23,873 bases of DNA, from assembly GCA_032251455.1 (NCBI GenBank), contig JAVVEG010000027.1, forward strand, positions 1 to 23,873. Direction: 5' to 3'. Source of the stretch: JAVVEG01 sp032251455 (lineage in GTDB: Bacteria > Pseudomonadota > Gammaproteobacteria > Pseudomonadales > Pseudohongiellaceae). Below are positions 8,538-17,500 of the stretch, piece after piece (positions within the stretch are counted from its first letter, which is position 1; the number at the start of each line of letters is the position of its first letter). The notes beneath the pieces were generated by a model, which searched no databases, was not told the DNA's origin, and was given only the letters and a program-made list of their open reading frames with translations. The position numbers and the translations under genes were made by a program.

Positions 8538-8567
8538 TGGACAGCTTTGTTGCGACCATGCTAATAA
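8538..8567 (+). promoter_or_regulatory. Candidate promoter of the AGCS carrier gene
   Basis: TGGACA (8538-8543) resembles a -35 with one mismatch and is followed after 18 bases by TAATAA (8562-8567) as a -10-like element. The gene starts about 45 bases further on. Matches are moderate. I see no glycine-riboswitch core in this leader. Confidence 0.4.
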
Positions 8568-8612
8568 TCCGGTTCGACATTGCCACAACAATACCAATAA
8601 CTGGAGAGCTGC

Positions 8613-10274
8613 GTGGATAGTTTTAATTCGTTTCTGCTTTTTATCGATAGCCTGCTCGGCTCTTCTGCATGGTTTCCCTTTGTTCTTCTCGGTGTTGGCC
8701 TGTTCTTTACCATTTACCTGGGCTTTCCCCAGGTGCGGTATTTCACCTATGCCTGGGCTATTTTGCGAGGCAAATTCGACAAACCCGGAGAGCCGGGTGA
8801 TACCTCGCATTTCCAGGCATTGAGCACGGCTCTGTCAGGCACAGTGGGCACTGGCAATATCGGTGGAGTTGGGTTGGCTATTTACCTGGGTGGCCCTGCG
8901 GCCCTGTTCTGGATGTGGATGACGGCATTTCTGGGCATGGCCACCAAGATGGTGGAGGTCACGCTTTCTCACAAATACCGTGAGGTGGCGGAAAACGGCA
9001 CCATGGCCGGCGGCCCCATGTACTATATGGAAAAAAGATTGAATATGCGCTGGCTGGCCATTTTCTTTGCCGGCGCCACGGTCATCAGTTCATTTGGTAC
9101 GGGCAATCTGCCCCAGATCAATAATATCGCCATCAGTGTTCAGGCCAGTTTCGGCATTCTGCCCATTATTACCGGCGCTGTGCTGGCGGTGCTGCTGGGG
9201 CTGGTCATCGTTGGCGGCATCAAGCGTATAGCCAAGGTGGCTGCTACGCTGGTGCCGACCATGGCCTTGCTGTATTTCATTGGCGCCCTCGCGGTCATCA
9301 TCCCCAACCTGGAAAATATTTTGCCGTCATTTGCTGCCGTTTTCAGTGGGGCATTCTCCGGGACGGCCGCGGCTGGCGGGTTTCTGGGAGCCAGTTTTGC
9401 CTATGCCTTCAACCGCGGGGTCAACCGTGGCCTGTTTTCCAATGAAGCCGGACAGGGTTCAGCGCCCATTGCACACGCCTCGGCCAGAGGGGATGAGCCG
9501 GTATCCGAGGGCATGGTTTCCCTGCTGGAACCTTTCATCGACACCCTGATCATTTGTACGCTGACCGGACTGGTCATTCTGTCTTCAGGCGTCTGGACAC
9601 AGAAACATCAGAATATTTTCCAGTCTGCCGACCTCATGTTCGTTGAGGGCAGCTATAACGACCAGGATTCCGTTGACATCGCCCAACTTTATGGCTTGTT
9701 GAATCAACGCAGTTCAGCAGCGAATCTGTATACGGGAGAAATTATTCTGGCAGAGGGGCGTCCGTTGAACGCGGAGGATTTCACCATTGTTCATGCCCGT
9801 TCGGTTGCCGAGGAGGTAGAGTTCCAGAGAGGTGGAGTGGCAGCCAGCGGCACCGTACAGGTGGTCAACGGCCAGTTGCAGGACAGCGCAATCAGCTTGC
9901 AGGGGAAATCACTGCTGCATTCAGCCGCGTTGACTTCGATAGCCTTCAATCAAGGCCTGTTTGGTAACAATGGTCAGTTCATTGTCACCATAGCCCTGGT
10001 GCTGTTTGCATTCTCCACCGCTATTGCCTGGTCTTACTATGGTGACCGGGCAATCATCTTCCTGTTCGGGTTCAAATGGGTCATGCCCTACCGGGTTGTC
10101 TATTGCCTGGCTTTTTTCATCGCCGCTTTCACCGATACCACCATTGTCTGGAATTTTTCAGCGGTCTCGATAGTGGTCATGACTCTGCCCAATCTGTTCG
10201 GCATCATGTTGTTGCGCAAGGAGATGAAAGGCCTGGTCACGGGATACTGGCAGGAGAGACATCCACGCCCCTGA
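8613..10274 (+). CDS. Sodium:alanine/glycine symporter, AGCS family, with a long extra loop
   Basis: A 553-residue multi-pass inner-membrane carrier. The family signatures are plain: FQALSTALSGTVGTGNIGGV near residue 70, GGPMYYMEKRL around 133, NRGVNRGLFSNEAGQGSAPI around 270. It should import alanine, glycine or a similar small neutral amino acid with Na+. The start is GTG at 8613, with GGAGAG six bases upstream; no good ATG start exists. Most family members are about 450 residues. Here about 118 residues lie between the V of SSGVW (327) and the F of FNQGLFG (445), where a short loop is normal. The insertion is hydrophilic, so it is probably an extramembrane domain. Divergent from sdaA, suggesting coordinated amino-acid use. 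Confidence 0.92.
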   Translation: MDSFNSFLLFIDSLLGSSAWFPFVLLGVGLFFTIYLGFPQVRYFTYAWAILRGKFDKPGEPGDTSHFQALSTALSGTVGTGNIGGVGLAIYLGGPAALFWMWMTAFLGMATKMVEVTLSHKYREVAENGTMAGGPMYYMEKRLNMRWLAIFFAGATVISSFGTGNLPQINNIAISVQASFGILPIITGAVLAVLLGLVIVGGIKRIAKVAATLVPTMALLYFIGALAVIIPNLENILPSFAAVFSGAFSGTAAAGGFLGASFAYAFNRGVNRGLFSNEAGQGSAPIAHASARGDEPVSEGMVSLLEPFIDTLIICTLTGLVILSSGVWTQKHQNIFQSADLMFVEGSYNDQDSVDIAQLYGLLNQRSSAANLYTGEIILAEGRPLNAEDFTIVHARSVAEEVEFQRGGVAASGTVQVVNGQLQDSAISLQGKSLLHSAALTSIAFNQGLFGNNGQFIVTIALVLFAFSTAIAWSYYGDRAIIFLFGFKWVMPYRVVYCLAFFIAAFTDTTIVWNFSAVSIVVMTLPNLFGIMLLRKEMKGLVTGYWQERHPRP

Positions 10275-10283
10275 CCAGGCTCT

Positions 10284-10314
10284 TGAATACGCTCATGTAA
10301 TAGCGCTATTCATC
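10284..10314. terminator. Hairpin between convergent genes, candidate bidirectional terminator
   Basis: TGAATA-CGC near 10284 can pair with GCG-C-TATTCA ending near 10313, with one bulged base. Within it AATAGCGCTATT (10299-10310) is also a perfect 12-base palindrome. The position between the AGCS stop and the convergent hydrolase stop suits a shared terminator, but no U-tract follows. Confidence 0.3.
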
Positions 10315-10320
10315 AACAGC

Positions 10321-11729
10321 TCAATCCGAAATGGCCTCATACACCACTCGTTGTGCAGTGTTGTTATCGAAGGGAGCGCCGCGCGGTCCGCCTCGTTTCT
10401 GTTCCATGTAAATCAGGAAAAAGTCATTCTCGCGATCGACCAGGAACANNNNNNNNNNNNNNNNNNNNNNNNNNNNNNNNNNNNNNNNNNNNNNNNNNNN
10501 NNNNNNNNNNNNNNNNNNNNNNNNNNNNNNNNNNNNNNNNNNNNNNNNCGTTTCTGTTCCATGTAAATCAGGAAAAAGTCATTCTCGCGATCGACCAGGA
10601 ACAGGGTGCCGCCAATGCCGCGCCAGCCGAAGTTGTGGGCCCCGTCAGGGCTGCCTTCTGTGGGTTGCAGATGGAAACCCATGCTCCAGTTGCCCTGGTT
10701 GCCGTAAAAGAAATGCTCCCTGGAGACATCGGGGCCGATGCGCTTTTCCGTCATCAGATCCAGTGTTTCTTCCTTGATGATGCGGGCTCCGCGGTACTCG
10801 CCGCCGTTCAACAGCATATTGGCAAAGCGTGTGTAGTCCTCGGTGGTTGAATTCAGACCGCCGCCACCGGAGAGGAAGGGACGCACGATGGTGTTGTCGC
10901 TCATGGCACCATGGATTGGTTCGGCTATGCGGGCGGCCTTGCTGGCCGGGACATAGAAACTGGTTTCATCCATGCCCAGAGGGTCAAAGATGCGCTCTTG
11001 CAGCAGGGCATCAAGCGGCTTGCCGGCAGCCACTTCCAGCACGGCACCCAGCACATCGGTTGAATGGCCATAATGCCAGGTCGTGCCAGGCTCGAACATC
11101 AATGGCAGTTTCCCCAGTCGCTGGGCCACTTCCAGGGCTGTCAGGCTGCCATCGCTAGGAATTTGCTCGTCATACAGCTTGCCCAGCGGTGTGCCGGCCG
11201 CAAAGATGCCTTGAACCAGACCGGATTTGTGGGTCAACAGATGTTCCACCGTCATCACCGTCTGTGCCGGGCGGCGTTCACCGGTTTCCTGGTTGAGGAC
11301 TTCCATATTGGCGAATTCAGGGATATATTTGCTGACCGGATCTTCCACACGCAGCAAACCATCTTCCACCAGACTCATCGCCGCCACACTGATAATGGGT
11401 TTGGTCATCGAATAGATGCGGAACAGGGTTTCCTGGTCTACCGGGGTGTTGTCATTCGGGCCCTGAGTGCCTTCGCTCAGCAGCAGGCCGACACCGTCAT
11501 CATTGCCTACCAGCAGCAGTGCCCCGGCGATGTGCCCGTCCTTGACCGCGGCCTGCATCCGGGCCTGAATGCTCTGGATTTCCTCCTGGTCGATATTGAA
11601 TGTGGCAGGGTCGGTCATTTTGATCGAGCTGCCGTGGTCGGCGGCCATGACCGGCAGGCTGCCCAGAAGCAGCAGGCTCGCCAGGATACTTTTACCGAAC
11701 AGGCTTATTTGCGGAATCGGGTAATGCAT
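10321..11729 (-). CDS. Secreted serine hydrolase, beta-lactamase/family VIII esterase-like; split by an assembly gap
   Basis: The gene appears broken, but the left flank continues it. If one of the two identical 55-base copies and the 100 N are removed, the frame runs from ATG 11729 to TGA 10321-10323, exactly 418 codons (417 residues). A signal peptide (about residues 1-30, ending VMAA) predicts export to the periplasm. SMTK supplies Ser107 and Lys110 (SxxK nucleophile motif). WHYGHS supplies Tyr220 in place of the usual YxN, as in family VIII carboxylesterases. HNFGWRGIGGT (about 365-375) replaces KTG. It probably hydrolyses esters or amides rather than acting as a true beta-lactamase. The start at 11729 has a GGGGGAG site; an ORF start at 11825 is rejected because it precedes the signal peptide. 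Divergent from the SYLF gene. Confidence 0.85.
10394..10603. other. Assembly gap of 100 N flanked by an exact 55-base duplication
   Basis: Bases 10394-10448 and 10549-10603 are identical over all 55 positions and abut the N run (10449-10548) on either side. An overlap of this length is typical of contig ends sharing one assembly k-mer. Merging them restores an intact reading frame through the hydrolase gene, so this is an artefact and not a biological repeat. Confidence 0.93.
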
Positions 11730-11877
11730 AACAGTTTCTCCCCCTGATAATTTTATTTGTAGCGGGTATCGATCATAATGCAGTTGCACGAGTCCTAACA
11801 ATGGAAACCATCCAGTAAATGTCATGTTTCAACCCGTTGTACCCCGATTTCGGGAGTGCACACTACAGGAGTAATGT

Positions 11878-12450
11878 ATGAACAGACAGTTTCTAACCCG
11901 GGTCCGAACCCCTTTCAGAGTCCTGATTGGCACTTTGCTGCTCAGCCTGTCGTTGCTGCACACCCAGGGCTATGCGGACTCGGCGACAGAAATCAACATC
12001 AATGCAGATGCTGCCCTGGAACGTTTCCGGGCTGAGGTGGCTGGCGCGGACCGCTTTCTGCAGTCGGCGGTTGGCGTTCTGGTTTTTCCAAGGGTTCTGA
12101 AGGCAGGTTTTGGTATTGGCGGCGAGTATGGTGAGGGCGTCCTGCGTATGGGGGGCACCTCGGTGGAGTATTACAGCACGGCGGCAGCCTCGATCGGTTT
12201 TCAGCTGGGTGCGCAGTCTAAGGCGGTATTCATTCTATTCATGGACAGTGAGGCCCTGGAAAAATTCCGTAGTGCCCAGGGTTGGCGCGCAGGTGTGGAC
12301 GGGTCCATCAGCCTGATCAAGATTGGTGCAGGCGGCATTGTGGACACCAACACCATTCAGGACCCGATGATTGGTTTTGTGCTCACCAATGCCGGCCTGA
12401 TGTATAACCTGACGCTGGAAGGATCGAAGTTCACTCGCCTGAGCCGGTGA
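11878..12450 (+). CDS. SYLF-domain (Ysc84-related) lipid-binding protein, exported
   Basis: A 190-residue protein with a signal peptide. Arg-rich start, hydrophobic core around residues 15-28, likely cleavage after the Ala of GYA (33). The mature part is a SYLF domain: helical start (DAALERFRAEVAGADRFLQSA), then VLVFPRVLKAGFGIGGEYGEGVLR, then FILFMDSEALEKFR and GAGGIVDT. Bacterial SYLF proteins are small exported proteins of poorly known function, and eukaryotic Ysc84 relatives bind phosphoinositides; a periplasmic or envelope role is inferred. AGGAG lies five to eight bases before the ATG at 11878. It is convergent with the TetR gene, 13 bases away. Length is normal for the family. Confidence 0.85.
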   Translation: MNRQFLTRVRTPFRVLIGTLLLSLSLLHTQGYADSATEININADAALERFRAEVAGADRFLQSAVGVLVFPRVLKAGFGIGGEYGEGVLRMGGTSVEYYSTAAASIGFQLGAQSKAVFILFMDSEALEKFRSAQGWRAGVDGSISLIKIGAGGIVDTNTIQDPMIGFVLTNAGLMYNLTLEGSKFTRLSR

Positions 12451-12463
12451 TAGCCTCAACTGT

Positions 12464-13135
12464 TTAGGTCGCGGCAGGTATTTCCTGCCGAGGATCACCG
12501 GGAAAGCTACGCATGGATTCGGACAGCATAGCGATGGTGTACAGCACCAGATCTTCACTGTCCGGGTAAACCTGGTCACCTGCCTGGGATTGCCTGGTTG
12601 CCATGATTACGCCGTGCAGAGCTCCCTGCAGGAAGTAGGCGGTGCGCAAGGGAATCCTGACCCGCTGTGGGCTGAGACTGCCGTCCTGAATGCCATTTTG
12701 CAGAGCCTGCACCATGATGTCGGTGATGCGGGTTCGGCAACAGCTCAAGGCCTGGGATTCCTGGCTTTCTTCTGGAGGCAACGGGAATGTGTTCAGGTCA
12801 GTCAGCAAATCAAAATAATCCGATTGCTCCTGGGAGAAAGCATAGTAGCTCTTGCCAATCCCCTCGATTTGTTCAAGTCCGGTTTTGCCGGCGTGCAAAG
12901 CCCGTTCAAAGCGCTGCTCCAGTGCCTGCGCTGCCCGCAGCATCACCCCACGCATGATGGCTGCCTTGTCCTTGAAGTATACGTACAGGAGTGTTCTGCT
13001 CAGTTGAGCCTTACCGGCAATCTCATCCATGGAGCTGCCAGCAAAGCCTTTACAAAAAAAGACTGATTCGGCGGCGTCAATAATGGCTTTGATGCGCAGT
13101 TGCTTTTCTCTGCTGCGTCGTTCGGCGACTCCCAT
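12464..13135 (-). CDS. TetR/AcrR family regulator, likely repressor of the divergent RND pump
   Basis: A 223-residue TetR protein. The N-terminal HTH covers about residues 15-60 (IIDAAESVFFCKGFAGSSMD, then the recognition helix AQLSRTLLYVYFKDKAAIM). The C-terminal helical domain is of the usual length. The start at 13135 (MGVAERRSREK) is preferred over 13204: the longer form adds an unconserved basic 23-residue leader reaching towards the promoter. Divergent arrangement with the adaptor/permease operon is the classic layout of a drug-responsive TetR repressor, and an inverted repeat in the shared region is its likely operator. The ligand is unknown. The 3' end contains a seven-base-pair hairpin (12472-12490) lying just past the convergent SYLF gene. 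Confidence 0.88.
   Translation of the reverse strand: MGVAERRSREKQLRIKAIIDAAESVFFCKGFAGSSMDEIAGKAQLSRTLLYVYFKDKAAIMRGVMLRAAQALEQRFERALHAGKTGLEQIEGIGKSYYAFSQEQSDYFDLLTDLNTFPLPPEESQESQALSCCRTRITDIMVQALQNGIQDGSLSPQRVRIPLRTAYFLQGALHGVIMATRQSQAGDQVYPDSEDLVLYTIAMLSESMRSFPGDPRQEIPAAT
12472..12490. terminator. Hairpin at the convergent ends of the SYLF and TetR genes
   Basis: CGGCAGG-TATTT-CCTGCCG is a perfect seven-base-pair stem with a five-base loop, inside the last codons of the TetR gene and just after the SYLF stop. No T-run follows, so termination efficiency is doubtful. Confidence 0.35.
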
Positions 13136-13305
13136 GCGTGCTCGTATCCCTCTTTGGCCACTTTCTGTTTTGGTCACTTTCTGTGAAAACTGTTTTCCGC
13201 ACAACTTCCCTTTGAGGGGAGCCTGATTATACGTGATTGGCTGAGGGTCAGCATGTTCTGAATCAACAATACTGAATCTTTCAAAAGTATTCTGTTCAAT
13301 TTTAG

Positions 13306-13340
13306 TTTGACAATATGTTATTTTATGACACTATGTCAAA
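13306..13340. promoter_or_regulatory. Candidate operator/promoter between tetR and the RND operon
   Basis: TTTGACA (13306-13312) and TGTCAAA (13334-13340) form a perfect seven-base inverted repeat. A tighter one, TGACA-CTA-TGTCA, lies at 13326-13338. Both strands therefore carry a consensus -35 TTGACA in opposite directions. The -10 on the plus strand is unclear (CACTAT or TATGTC), as is that on the minus strand (TATTGT). It lies 22 bases before the adaptor ATG. The arrangement suits a TetR dimer blocking both promoters. The rest of 13136-13305 shows nothing further. Confidence 0.55.
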
Positions 13341-13361
13341 GTCTATTTTGGAGAATATCTC

Positions 13362-14598
13362 ATGTTGCCTCAGGTCATTATCGTTCGACACAATAGAAAC
13401 AGGTGTTTGCGAGTACTGTACCCCCGTGTGTTCCTGACTTTGCTTGTCCTCCTGATGCTGGTGGCCTGTGGCAACCCGGATGACAGAGGGGTGCCGGTGC
13501 CAGGCATTGCTGCCGCCCAGCCATCTGCCCCCCAGCCAGTCAAGGTCAGGGTGGCAGCCGTGCAAAATCTGCAACGCGATGAAGTCCTGCGTTTTGCCGG
13601 GGTGGCTCGTGCCCGGCAGCGGGCCAATCTCAGTTTTCAGGTAGAAGGCAGCCTGGAGGCCCGGCTGGTTGAAATTGGCCAGCAGGTTGAGCAGGATCAG
13701 ATTGTGGCCCGGCTTTATAACCCTCAGTTGGCTCCAGCCGCTGCTGCAGCCCAGGCCCGGCTGGAACAGTTGCAAAGTGATATCGAACAGACCCGGCGTG
13801 ATCTGGAACGCATGGAACAGCTTCATGCCCGTGGTGTGCTGGCCTACCAGGTATTGGAACAACAGCGCAGCCTTGTGCAGAGCACTCTTGCCGCTATTGC
13901 CAATGCCGAGGCGGTGCTGGTCCAGACCCGCCAACTGAATCGGGAGACTGTGCTGCGGGCGCCTTTTTCCGGCCGTATTGAAGCGGTATTGCTGGAGCCG
14001 GGAGAATTTGCCCAGCCCGGACAGCCGGTCATGCGCATATCAGCAGAAACAGGGCTGGAGGTGGAAGTCAAAGTGCCTCCCCACATGCTGTCGGCTTTGA
14101 ATACAGGACAGGTCGTGCCAGTGTGGCACAGCCTGAACGGAACAAAGTTCGAGGGTCTGGTTACTGAAACAGGAGAGAGCAGTTTCGGTGACAATGCCTT
14201 GTATCCATTGATTGTCAGCCTGGAAGGCAGAGGTTTGCGCAGCGGAGAGGCCCTGGAGGTCGGGGTACCCTTGCGCAGTACTGGCAGGCTTGCCATTCCG
14301 GCCAATGCCGTCATGCGCTCAGCCCGGGGCTTGAGTGTTTTTCGGATTCATGATGGCCGTGCCCGCAGGGTGATGATCGAGGTAGTCAGAATTAGCGGTG
14401 AACAGGCNNNNNNNNNNNNNNNNNNNNNNNNNNNNNNNNNNNNNNNNNNNNNNNNNNNNNNNNNNNNNNNNNNNNNNNNNNNNNNNNNNNNNNNNNNNNN
14501 NNNNNNNTCCTGGCGAAGGTCTTGGCGCGGGGGATCAGGTGGTTTATGCGGGCTTGACCCGGCTCGCTGAAGGCGATCTGGTGGAGGTGCTGCCATGA
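13362..14598 (+). CDS. RND efflux periplasmic adaptor (membrane fusion lipoprotein); split by an assembly gap
   Basis: A periplasmic adaptor of the HlyD/AcrA family. The signal is a lipoprotein type: hydrophobic segment at about 23-35 and lipobox LVAC with Cys36. Then comes a basic biotinyl-lipoyl-like segment (NLSFQVEGSLEARLVEIG), a coiled-coil hairpin at about 125-185 (AQARLEQLQSDIEQ...LDR-type heptads), and the beta-barrel region up to VRISGEQ. A 100-N gap (14408-14507) follows; the C-terminus GLGAGDQVVYAGLTRLAEG resumes in another nominal frame. The real missing length must be a multiple of three to keep the frame; zero missing bases gives a continuous 378-residue protein. GGAG sits eight bases before the ATG. 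It would link the permease to an outer-membrane channel, which is not in this window. The stop overlaps the permease start (ATGA). Confidence 0.88.
14408..14507. other. Assembly gap of 100 N inside the RND adaptor gene
   Basis: The flanks show no shared sequence, unlike the first gap. Removing the N run and joining the flanks directly reads GEQAPGEGLGAGDQ across the junction in one frame, so little or nothing may be missing. Confidence 0.9.
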
Positions 14599-17500
14599 GC
14601 AGTACCTCTGTGCTGGACAAAGTGGTGTTGCGGCCACGCCTGGTGCTGCTGGTGGTTGTGATGCTGGGTCTGGCCGGTCTGGCCTCTTTCGGCAGCATGG
14701 CGCGTCAGGAAGACCCGGTGTTTCCGTATCGCAACGGGCTGATTACGGTGCTGTACCCCGGTGCGACTGCCGAGACCATGGAACGTCTTATCCTTGAGCC
14801 CCTGCAAGATGAGATTTCGCAAGTGGAAGAGGTATTGGAATACACGGCCACGGCAAGAACCGGTGTGGCCCTGGTGACGGTAGGACTGCTGGATTCCCTG
14901 TACGAGACTGATCCCGCCTGGGACCGGGTCCGCATTGCCATGGCAAGGGCTGAAAACGAGTTTCCGGATGGGGTTCAGGAAATGACGCTGGACGACCGTC
15001 TCATGGGGCTGCCTGCAGTGGTGCTGGCCGTCGCCGGTGATGCGTCGGTGGTTAAACTGAGCCTGGCTGCGGAACGATTGAAACGCAACCTGATGGATCT
15101 GCCTGGCTTATCGCGCATCGAGCTGGAAGGTGACTCCAAGGAGCAGATCAATATTGCCTTGCATGATGCCGAGTTGGCCAGATACGGGATTACCCCCGCT
15201 GTCATTGCCAATCTGATTGGGCAAAGGAATCAGGTCTCTCCGGGTGGGTTTCTGGTTGTGGACGCCCAGCGCATCAATCTGCTCGCCAACAATGAATTCC
15301 CCGATATCGAGGCTATCCGCAGTACCCAGGTACCTATTCCCGGCGGTGGCAGTGTCCCTCTCATGGCGATTGCGGAGGTCTGGCGTTCCGCCACTGAACC
15401 ACCGGAGCCATCCGCCTGGCAGGATGGTGAGCAGGTAGTGGCGCTCTCCCTTTTTACCCGCCTCAACCAGGTAGATGCCATCCGCTTTGGGGAAACCCTG
15501 CGCAGCAGACTTGAAGCGCTGCGGCCCGCCTTCGCCCCGTTGCATATTCAGGAACTGTTCTTCCAGCCGGATCAGGTCGAGAATCGCTTGAGCAGTCTGC
15601 AAGGCAGTCTGTTGGTGAGTATGTTCATCATCACTCTGGTCGTGTTTTATGGCATGGGCTGGCGCATGGGGGTGCTGGTGGCCAGCATGCTCCCGGTGGT
15701 CACCCTGATCAGCCTGGGCATTTATGACTTTGGTGGTGGTGTATTGCATCAGATTGCGGTTATTGGCGCGGTGATCTCACTGGGCATTCTTATCGACAAT
15801 GCCATTGTCATGGTGGAGAACATTCAGTTTCGGCTTAATCAGGGAGAGGAAAAAATACAGGCCATGCGTGCGGCAATCAAGGAACTGGCCGGCCCTCTTG
15901 GCGCATCCACGGCGACAACACTGGCGGCGTTCACGCCATTGTTGTTGTCCAAGGGTGGTACGGCGGATTTTACCCGTGGTATTCCAGTGATGATCATGCT
16001 GACACTCAGTGTCAGCTATCTGCTGGCTGTGACTCTTGCCCCCTTGTTGGCCGCCTGGTTTCTGAAACCCAGTAATACCCAGCGGACTGTCTGGATTGAA
16101 AGTCTGGGTGCTCAACTGGCACGTTTGAGCAGACGTTTCCCGCGCAGTATTCTGCTGGGAGGTTTGGCATTGGCTATTGGCAGCCTGGCATTGATTCCGC
16201 AGTTGAGCATGCAGTTCTTCCCCAATGCGGACCGGCCACAGGTGGTTGTCGAGCTGTTCCTGCCTGAGGGAACCGATATTCGTCATACCAACGACATGGC
16301 ACATAGGCTGGAGCAATCCCTGCGAGCACGTCCGGGCGTGATCAGCATTCACCGCTTCGTTGGCTTTACCGGACCGGGGTTTTATTACAACCTGCCCAAT
16401 GCCACCGAGTCACCGAATCGTGCCCGCCTGGTTGTCAATACCGAATCCCTTGATGACACCGGGCCGCTGCTGGAATGGGTGCGTGCATTCGTGAGCGATA
16501 ACCACCCAGAGCTTGATCTGGTGGCCAGTACCCTGGCACAGGGGCCACCACGAACGGCGCCAGTGGAGGTGCGTCTGTATCACGAGGATGACAGCGCCAG
16601 GCTGGCGGCGGCTGAGCAGGTGTTTCGCATGATAAAAGCGATACCTGGCGCAGTTGATGTGCGTCATAACATAGATACCGGCACGCCAGTGTTGAGGTTG
16701 AATGTGGATGATGCCAGCGCCCAGCGTTATGGACTGAACCGCAGCGATGTGGCACAAACCCTTTTTGCACGCAGCTTGGGGGTGCCGGTCGCACAGTATC
16801 GGCAGGAGCTGGACCCCTTGCCTATCGTGTTGCGTTCGGAGGAAGGCACACAGCTTGAAGTGTCGCGTCTGCTTTCCAGCTATGTTTACAACGCTGCCAA
16901 TGAGCCTGTCCCGGTCAGCCAGATCAGCCAGATGGAAGCCGATTGGCAGGTAAACAGCATCCATCATCGCAATGGGGTGCGGATGCTGACGGTAAGCTCC
17001 GGGCTTGCTGCGGGGTATAACTTCAGCCAGATTCTGGCCAGGCTCAATCAGCAGCTGGAAGCCGAACCCTTGCCTCCAGGCACACGCATGGAACTGGGAG
17101 GTGACCTGGAAAGCTCAGGCGAGGCCAATCAGGCCATCTTCGCAGTCGCACCAATCGGGATTCTGCTGTTGCTGTTTTTTCTGTTGCTGCAGTTCAATTC
17201 CTACAAACGGGTGGGCATTATTTTGCTGACGGTGCCGCTGGCAGCTGCCGGTATTTTTCCCGGGCTGGTGTTGACCGGGTCACCATTTGGTTTCCAGCCC
17301 TTGTTGGGCATTATCGCGCTGGTCGGCATTGTCGTGAACAATGCCATTGTGCTGGTGGACCTGGTAGATCAGCAGCTCCTGTCCGGGGCCAGCCTGGCAG
17401 AGGCGGTAGATCAGGCCGTATCACGCCGCACCCGGCCTATCCTGCTGACCACCGCGACGACAGTGACGGGGCTGTTGCCCCTGGCGCTGTCCTCATCCAC

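Noticed and set aside
8538..8612. Glycine riboswitch ahead of the AGCS carrier
   Set aside because: The leader is short and lacks the paired aptamer cores; only a GGAGAG ribosome-binding site is present.
10394..10603. Reading the 55-base flanking repeat as an attachment site or target duplication
   Set aside because: The copies abut an N run and the 55-base length fits an assembly k-mer overlap. Collapsing them restores a gene, and no integrase or transposase is nearby.
11064..11747. A 227-codon plus-strand frame within the hydrolase gene
   Set aside because: The minus-strand gene has a signal peptide and SxxK motif; the antisense frame has no recognisable domain.
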